39,355 nt of DNA from positions 1 through 39,355 of the forward strand of contig NZ_QPEX01000025.1 of NCBI RefSeq assembly GCF_003335505.1, read 5' to 3'. Below are positions 35,689-39,355 of this stretch, one piece after another (the stretch's first letter is position 1; the number at the start of each line of letters is the position of its first letter). This DNA comes from Bremerella cremea (lineage in GTDB: Bacteria > Planctomycetota > Planctomycetia > Pirellulales > Pirellulaceae). Below the pieces are notes generated by a model that worked only from the letters and a program-made list of their open reading frames with translations, made no database searches and was not told where the DNA came from. The translations under genes were made by a program, and so were the position numbers.

Positions 35689-36170
35689 CACGTCACTCCC
35701 TTTGAATTACAGAACCGCATGGCCGTCGCCGTCACAGAACCGGCAATCTCGCCACACGCTGGAGCCGATTGTATTGCAGGCCAGTAAACTGCCCGTGAAC
35801 CGAAAATAAGAAATTCTTTATCTGGCCGTACGGTGCGCCACCTGGCCATTTTGTGGCGTTTGAACACCGTTTGCGTAATTGCCCAACCAATGGCAACTGC
35901 TGGCCTGCCCAACCGCAGAGAGCGGTATGCTTGATTTCCAGCAGCAGATCACCTTCGCCGCGCAGGGTAACGCAACTCAAGATCGAATGCCAACAAGGAC
36001 TTAGCATTTACGCCTATGCCATTCGAGCCTGGCACCTTTTCTTTGCCGACACCAACACGGAAGAACCTTGTTTACAAGTCGACCCCATCTTCGAGACGAA
36101 TTACGTTTGATTTATCGACAATTGAGATGGTCGACTCTCGCAGAGCCGCAGGTGGCACTTCCTAATGACA

Positions 36171-36207
36171 CCTCTCGGTGTGCCACGGTGCCTCTGGCCC
36201 GTGTCTT
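36171..36207. repeat. Dispersed 37-nt repeat, copy 1
   Basis: Contains GTGCCACGGTGCCTCTGGCC and matches the reverse complement of 37935-37971 over 37 nt with one mismatch. The two inverted copies flank the immunity/toxin remnant block at 36.4-37.9 kb. Confidence 0.85.
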
Positions 36208-36337
36208 GGGAAGCAGGGGCATGCCCAACAAGGCATTTTAGCAGCGGCAGAGTCAGACTGGTTTCTGCTGTTATGGAATCCGAGGCCAGTTTGCCTCTTG
36301 CAGTCGTGGACTTCCGAGAAGCGAAACGGCATCCAAA

Positions 36338-36360
36338 CCCGGGCAAGATGCCCGGGGCAC
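36338..36360. repeat. Dispersed GC-rich palindromic repeat
   Basis: CCCGGGCAAGATGCCCGGGG plus CAC, the fifth direct copy of the core found at 28, 307, 600 and 19750. Confidence 0.85.
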
Positions 36361-36412
36361 CCGGCGGCTCACGCACGCACGGGAAAGGGCCAGCCGGTGC
36401 GTAGATACCAGC

Positions 36413-36715
36413 ATGAAGACGTTTCACGAAGGGCTGGCAGAGCGAGAGCGGCGGCAATGCGAAGGGCTGTGGCTCAATGACAAGAACGCTGTCATCGGGC
36501 TATCGAAGGTGAATCCGTTGCCGACTGATTCAGTGGTGAACAAGAGCATGAGCAAAAAGCCCAAGCCGCCGCCATCAGGCGTGCCGCCCGACAAGAGACA
36601 ACACCGCAAGCCGTGGAAGCCTGCTCAACCGGCACGGTTGCAGCCCTTCAAACCGGCACAGCCTGCGAAGACCGTGATGCAGAAGCAAAGTCCGTCAGGT
36701 TTCAAGACGGATTAG
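36413..36715 (+). CDS. Small basic Pro/Lys-rich ORF, doubtful
   Basis: A 100-codon ORF starting at an ATG, with an N-terminal half MKTFHEGLAERERRQCEGLW and a low-complexity basic tail (KPAQPAR, FKPAQPAK repeats). It ends 4 bp inside the stop of the convergent immunity-like gene. No family is recognised. The start has no convincing ribosome site, and the region is full of rearranged fragments, so it may be a remnant or non-coding. Confidence 0.3.
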   Translation: MKTFHEGLAERERRQCEGLWLNDKNAVIGLSKVNPLPTDSVVNKSMSKKPKPPPSGVPPDKRQHRKPWKPAQPARLQPFKPAQPAKTVMQKQSPSGFKTD

Positions 36716-37089
36716 TTTTGAGCCTTTGCAAATCCGCCGGGCGTATTCGCTACAACGGTCAATCGCCAAGCATCGTTGTCGATAGCAATGCTAACGATGT
36801 TCCCGATCTTCACCGTTTTCAATTGCACAACAAATGATTCCAGTTGAGCAAGGCAAGCCTCCACGTCAGGGACTTTCTGGCCTGAATCCACCAACTTTGC
36901 AAAAAGATCATTCTTATTGACTGCTCGACTCGTCAGCACGACTAGACCATATTTCCACAACTTCCCCGACCTGCTGCCAAGCAGTGCCATTTCGTTGTCC
37001 TCAAGCTGAACCGGAACAAGGAAATCGCTGGATTGCTTATCGGGGTTGTCAGGGTCAAATGCGACCAAGACCTTCTTCGACTCCACCAT
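36712..37089 (-). CDS. Putative immunity protein for the HNH toxin
   Basis: A 125-residue acidic, soluble ORF without a signal peptide. Segments include LVAFDPDNPDK, LVPVQLEDNEMALLGSRSGKLW, and a C-terminal beta-rich VQLKTVKIGNIVSIAIDNDAWRLTV. Its ATG lies 7 nt after the natural stop (TGA, 37097-37099) of the broken RHS toxin on the same strand. That is the usual order and spacing for a polymorphic-toxin immunity gene. I do not recognise the family; the assignment rests on position, size and charge. It is intact although its toxin is not. Confidence 0.6.
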   Translation of the reverse strand: MVESKKVLVAFDPDNPDKQSSDFLVPVQLEDNEMALLGSRSGKLWKYGLVVLTSRAVNKNDLFAKLVDSGQKVPDVEACLAQLESFVVQLKTVKIGNIVSIAIDNDAWRLTVVANTPGGFAKAQN

Positions 37090-37096
37090 CAAATTG

Positions 37097-37925
37097 TCAC
37101 TCCCATGGTCGAAAATATTTGTGGTGCAGCTTATGCAGTTCCCTCAATTAGAGTCGCATGTTGGATGCAGCATCAGCACCGCCAATTGATAACGGCTATA
37201 TGTGATCCACGTCGTAACCAGGCGGAACCTTACCCTTTTCCAGCCAAGGCTTCATCCAAGAAGGCGCGTTCGGATCATCAAGCAGGCCCTTGAGGAAGTT
37301 CCGCTTCGCCGCCGAACTGCGAACGGTTCCGGTAACGATACCGTTTGCCTGCTTGTATGCGTCCCACGCCTTGGCTGCCTCCGCTCGACTAGCAAACTGC
37401 CCCTTGGTCCCTGCTTGAAACTCATTCTACGTTTTGAATGAAGGACCACTTTTTGGGGCAACTCCATTCGTAGGACACTCTATATTTCCTAATGCTTCCT
37501 TGGCAAGCCCGTTTCCCTTGGCAGTTCCTTCCGCCACCTTATTAACTTGATTGACTGTTTTGGCCGTATCAGCCGCCTTGTCTGCGGCATTGACGCCTTT
37601 ACCGAATAGTCCCGCCCATTTCGCAAGCTTAGCAGCTCCCAATCCAGCAAGAGTTTCTACTCCAAACGCTCCCGCGAATTTACCCCAACCATGGGCCGAA
37701 TCGGATTCTTCTACGATTCGGTTGGCGACGCTGGTCGTGTCGGTCAGGTCGCCATTGGCCAAACTTGTGGACGGTGCCATTCCCGTCGCTATCAAGCTCT
37801 CGCCCAATCAGCCGGTTGAACAGGTCGTACGTATAAGCCACCTGCTGCTACTTGACATCCGAAGCATTGAAGTCGGTCACGCTGATCAGGCGGTTGCGAT
37901 GATCGTACTGGTAAACGGTGTAACT
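37097..37925 (-). pseudogene. RHS remnant fused to a broken HNH-nuclease toxin domain
   Basis: The upstream part (about 37925-37790) reads as RHS YD-repeat: YQYDHRNRLISVTDFNASDV, then a TAG (37848-37850), then AYTYDLFNRLIGREL. After a frame change near 37745-37810 one continuous frame reads a pre-toxin linker (VEESDSAHGWGKFAGAFG, GLGAAKLAKWAGLFGKG) and a nuclease domain ending PPGYDVDHI, PLSIGGADAASNMRL, LRELHKLHHKYFRPWE. Asp-His, Asn and His-x2-His-His form an HNH-type active site. That frame is cut by TAG (37427-37429), TAG (37196-37198, just after DVDHI) and TAA (37148-37150). It then ends at TGA (37097-37099). The typical RHS core tip between YD repeat and toxin is missing. The locus is dead unless readthrough occurs. 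Confidence 0.8.
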
Positions 37926-37934
37926 GGTGCATCA

Positions 37935-37971
37935 AAGACACGGGCCAGAGGCACCGTGGCACACGGAGAGG
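37935..37971. repeat. Dispersed 37-nt repeat, copy 2 (inverted)
   Basis: The reverse complement of the copy at 36171-36207 with one mismatch. It sits exactly at the junction between the RHS YD-repeat remnant and the transposase N-terminal remnant, so it marks a recombination or insertion boundary. Confidence 0.85.
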
Positions 37972-37995
37972 TTGCATTTGCCAATGCCACCCGCC

Positions 37996-38058
37996 GTTGC
38001 CCCGATTCAAAGCATGATAAATACCGCCTGCCTCGTCTGCTCGCTTGGGTCTACCCAT
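37996..38058 (-). pseudogene. N-terminal remnant of a REP-associated (RAYT/Y1-type) transposase
   Basis: The first 21 codons read MGRPKRADEAGGIYHALNRGN, close to the conserved opening of Y1/RAYT transposases (R-P-R, then G-I-Y-H-V-x-N-R-G). The similarity stops abruptly at 37996 and the dispersed repeat follows. The catalytic HUH motif and tyrosine lie further on in such proteins and are absent. The upstream DNA (38059-38117) carries the repeat copy at 38094. Confidence 0.7.
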
Positions 38059-38093
38059 TTGGGTTGTATATTCCAGGTCGAGCGGAGAAAAAA

Positions 38094-38117
38094 AGTCCTG
38101 ACACCTTTAATTCACCC
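38094..38117. repeat. 24-nt direct repeat, copy 1
   Basis: AGTCCTGACACCTTT followed by AATTCACCC. It differs at one base from the copy at 38261. It lies just upstream of the transposase remnant on the minus strand and directly after the stop of the toxin-tail fragment. Confidence 0.85.
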
Positions 38118-38692
38118 TAGTAGTCATGTCCGTATCTTTCGGTTAGTTCCTGAAGCTTGTTGACCCACGCTGCTCGGTTTCTCGTGATCAAATCAACTTC
38201 TGCTTGAGTCCACCCCTTCCGGCGTGCGATGCGCAACAGCATGTCTTGATACAAACAAAGAGTCCTGACACCTTTTATTCACCCCAGGATCGTTTGCGAC
38301 CACCCGTGGGCGGCAGCAATAGCAAATGCGCCGACGTAGATGATCAACGGAATCGCCTCACCACTCGGGTCGATAAGATTCACCGGATCGCCCGCACAGT
38401 ATTCGTACAGGTTCGGCCCATCGACCATGCCCAGCGGATCTTTAGTGAGCCAGCGCCCCAGCTTAGGATGGTAGACACGATTGCGAACCAGGTAGAGGCC
38501 CGTGTCCGAGTCGTAGTAGTACCCGCCGAACAACTGCCGGAAATCGCTTTCGTCGGTGGGCGTCCCGTACGGATCGTAGGTGATCAAGCGATTCAGGTAG
38601 TCTTCCGCCTCCGGAATAAGTCCGACAATATTGCCATTTGCATCCGAGAGGGCGACTGAATGAAGTGGCTTTGATTCCCGCTTAGCGGACAG
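38117..38692 (-). pseudogene. Orphan RHS core tip with toxin-like tail, interrupted by a repeat
   Basis: One minus-strand frame reads RESKPLHSVALSDANGN, ITYDPYGTPTDESDFRQLF and GLYLVRNRVYHPKLGRWLTK. It continues with DPLGMVDGPNLYEY and GDPVNLIDPSG, the hallmark end of the RHS repeat-associated core. After a short hydrophobic stretch (IPLIIYVGAFAIAAAHGW) it meets a TGA (38279-38281) made by the 24-nt repeat. The same frame then resumes: YQDMLLRIARRKGWTQAEVD, ITRNRAAWVNKLQELTERYG, ending TAG at 38117-38119. The tail looks like the last ~45 residues of an unidentified toxin or tip domain. No start codon or upstream RHS body is present: it begins directly after the stop of the gene at 38693. Confidence 0.75.
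38261..38284. repeat. 24-nt direct repeat, copy 2
   Basis: AGTCCTGACACCTTT followed by TATTCACCC. On the minus strand its GGGTGAATA supplies the TGA that interrupts the RHS tip. Together with copy 1 it brackets a ~140-bp coding fragment. Confidence 0.85.
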
Positions 38693-39064
38693 TCAGGAAG
38701 ACTTCTCATCCAAGTTTGTAATGATCCATTTCTCACCATCGAAAAACTCTGTCCAGCCGTTTTCACCGAAGAGCCTAGATGTTGCAATCGCGGCAGCACA
38801 AAAAATCGTGTCGATGCGTGTGTCGGCCAAAGAACCTTCGATACAAAAGGGCAAAACTTTATCGGCGCGATTCAGCGTCTCCTTCGCATACTGAACACCG
38901 TCATAGGCCGCGTCAAGCCACTCCTGCGTTACAGGTTCACCATCTCCAGAAAGATTAATATGATCAGGCGCATTCTGTGGAAAGCCAACGAGTACTCTTG
39001 CAAAATTTCCGTGGCCACCAGCGGCTCGTCGAAGCGTATAGCTCGCTAAACCTTCTTGATTCAT
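38693..39064 (-). CDS. Putative immunity protein, second cassette
   Basis: A 123-residue soluble ORF with ATG start, overlapping the upstream ORF's stop by 4 bp (ATGA, 39061-39064). Segments include HGNFARVLVGFPQNAPDHINLSG, TQEWLDAAYDGVQYAKETL and a C-terminal GWTEFFDGEKWIITNLDE. No signal peptide or known motif is visible. Size, acidic character and location between an upstream toxin-like tail and an RHS core tip suggest an immunity gene. An RHS fragment begins immediately after its stop. Family not recognised. Confidence 0.55.
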   Translation of the reverse strand: MNQEGLASYTLRRAAGGHGNFARVLVGFPQNAPDHINLSGDGEPVTQEWLDAAYDGVQYAKETLNRADKVLPFCIEGSLADTRIDTIFCAAAIATSRLFGENGWTEFFDGEKWIITNLDEKSS

Positions 39065-39321
39065 GTTCTCATCCTAAACCATCTATAGACACGTTTGTCA
39101 AAGAAATGCTCTGTCCCCATGGCTCGCGGATAAATTACGTAATCAAAACCGTGTGGTATCATATCATCTGCATAAGCAGTGTATGTGTCTGTGAACTGAT
39201 AAAAAGCTTCTCCACTTACCTGTCTTAGCAGCCCGTTGAAAAAGCCATCGATTCTCCACGATGGCGATTCACTACCTGCAGCATCGCTGCCGACTCGGTG
39301 TCGCTGATTGGAATCGTTCAA
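39061..39321 (-). pseudogene. Probable C-terminal remnant of a toxin-like protein
   Basis: The frame is open from a TAG near 39327 to the TGA at 39061-39063, and the only early start is a TTG at 39321. The last ~55 residues (VSGEAFYQFTDTYTAYADD, HGFDYVIYPRAMGTEHFFDK, YRWFRMRT) look like real protein. The first ~30 (NQRHRVGSDAAGSESPSW) look like translated intergenic DNA. Its stop overlaps the start of the immunity-like gene, the coupling expected of a toxin tail. No nuclease or other motif is recognised. Confidence 0.45.
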
Positions 39322-39355
39322 CCTGAACTAGGCTTTGCAGACTTCTCTCAACAAG

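Larger units (their letters stand above)
35689..36412. other. Long intergenic region with dispersed repeats
   Basis: About 720 bp. ORFs of 74-118 codons occur on both strands but show no motif, signal or ribosome site. Two dispersed repeats lie in the right half (36171-36207 and 36338-36360). This appears to mark the edge of the decaying RHS region. Confidence 0.5.

Noticed and set aside
37097..37807. Stop-codon recoding (suppression of TAG/TAA) in the HNH toxin frame
   Set aside because: TAG, TAA and TGA all end ordinary genes elsewhere in the window, and the upstream RHS part has a further TAG and a frame change; pseudogene decay is simpler.
37551..38120. 189-codon plus-strand ORF opposite the RHS remnant
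   Set aside because: It is the antisense of clear RHS, toxin-linker and transposase sequences and has no protein character of its own.
1..39355. tRNA, rRNA, riboswitch or integrated prophage
   Set aside because: I saw no cloverleaf with flanking CCA, no rRNA core sequences, no recognisable riboswitch and no phage structural genes; the GIY-YIG gene alone does not make a prophage.

Overview
The window looks like a chromosomal stretch from a planctomycete, most likely of the Pirellulales (Blastopirellula/Bremerella/Rhodopirellula type). The evidence is three DUF1559 pseudopilin-like genes, each followed by a small carboxypeptidase-regulatory-like lipoprotein, a TIGR03067 protein, a membrane-anchored PQQ-type beta-propeller, an M56/BlaR1 fusion protein, and intergenic GC-rich repeats around the CCCGGGCAAGATGCCCGGGG core. 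No rRNA, tRNA or CRISPR array was seen.

Layout. 1-1169: three diverged tandem copies of a ~285-bp non-coding unit, then the leader of a Tat-exported glucoamylase-family protein (1170-2519). 2709-4670: class III fructose-1,6-bisphosphatase, convergent with an AraC-type regulator (4694-5632). 6078-7627: first DUF1559/lipoprotein module. 7728-9233: periplasmic thioredoxin-fold protein with a helical-repeat tail. 9388-10965: membrane-anchored coiled-coil protein ending in a GIY-YIG (T5orf172/MUG113) nuclease domain. 11228-15981: BlaI repressor plus a 1452-residue BlaR1-like M56 protease carrying thioredoxin, carboxypeptidase-regulatory and DUF3738-like regions, behind a promoter overlapped by two operators. 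15995-18997 (minus): GntR/YtrA regulator, ABC ATPase and ABC permease operon. 19242-19592: small exported protein gene broken by an in-frame TGA. 19925-21319: Tat-exported ceramidase-like protein whose last codons lie in a tandem repeat; 21299-21980 is a dense repeat island. 22057-26182 (minus): PQQ-like propeller, glycine-zipper lipoprotein and a helical-repeat secreted protein. 26773-31275: second and third DUF1559/lipoprotein modules around a TIGR03067 gene. 31319-35688 (minus): small membrane protein, then a PepSY protein, response regulator, histidine kinase and bile-acid/Na+ symporter-family transporter that look like one operon.

36.1-39.3 kb is a decaying polymorphic-toxin (RHS) locus on the minus strand. 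It holds two RHS remnants, an HNH-type toxin end carrying three in-frame nonsense codons, a second truncated tip interrupted by a short repeat, the N-terminus of a REP-associated (RAYT-like) transposase, dispersed repeats, and two intact small ORFs in the positions expected for immunity genes.

The most noteworthy items are the RHS toxin graveyard with surviving immunity genes and a repeat that supplies a stop codon, the GIY-YIG/coiled-coil membrane protein, the BlaI-BlaR thioredoxin fusion with a probable leaderless start, and the three pseudopilin/lipoprotein modules, two of which carry an intercistronic hairpin. All names come from reading motifs by eye; no database search was run.
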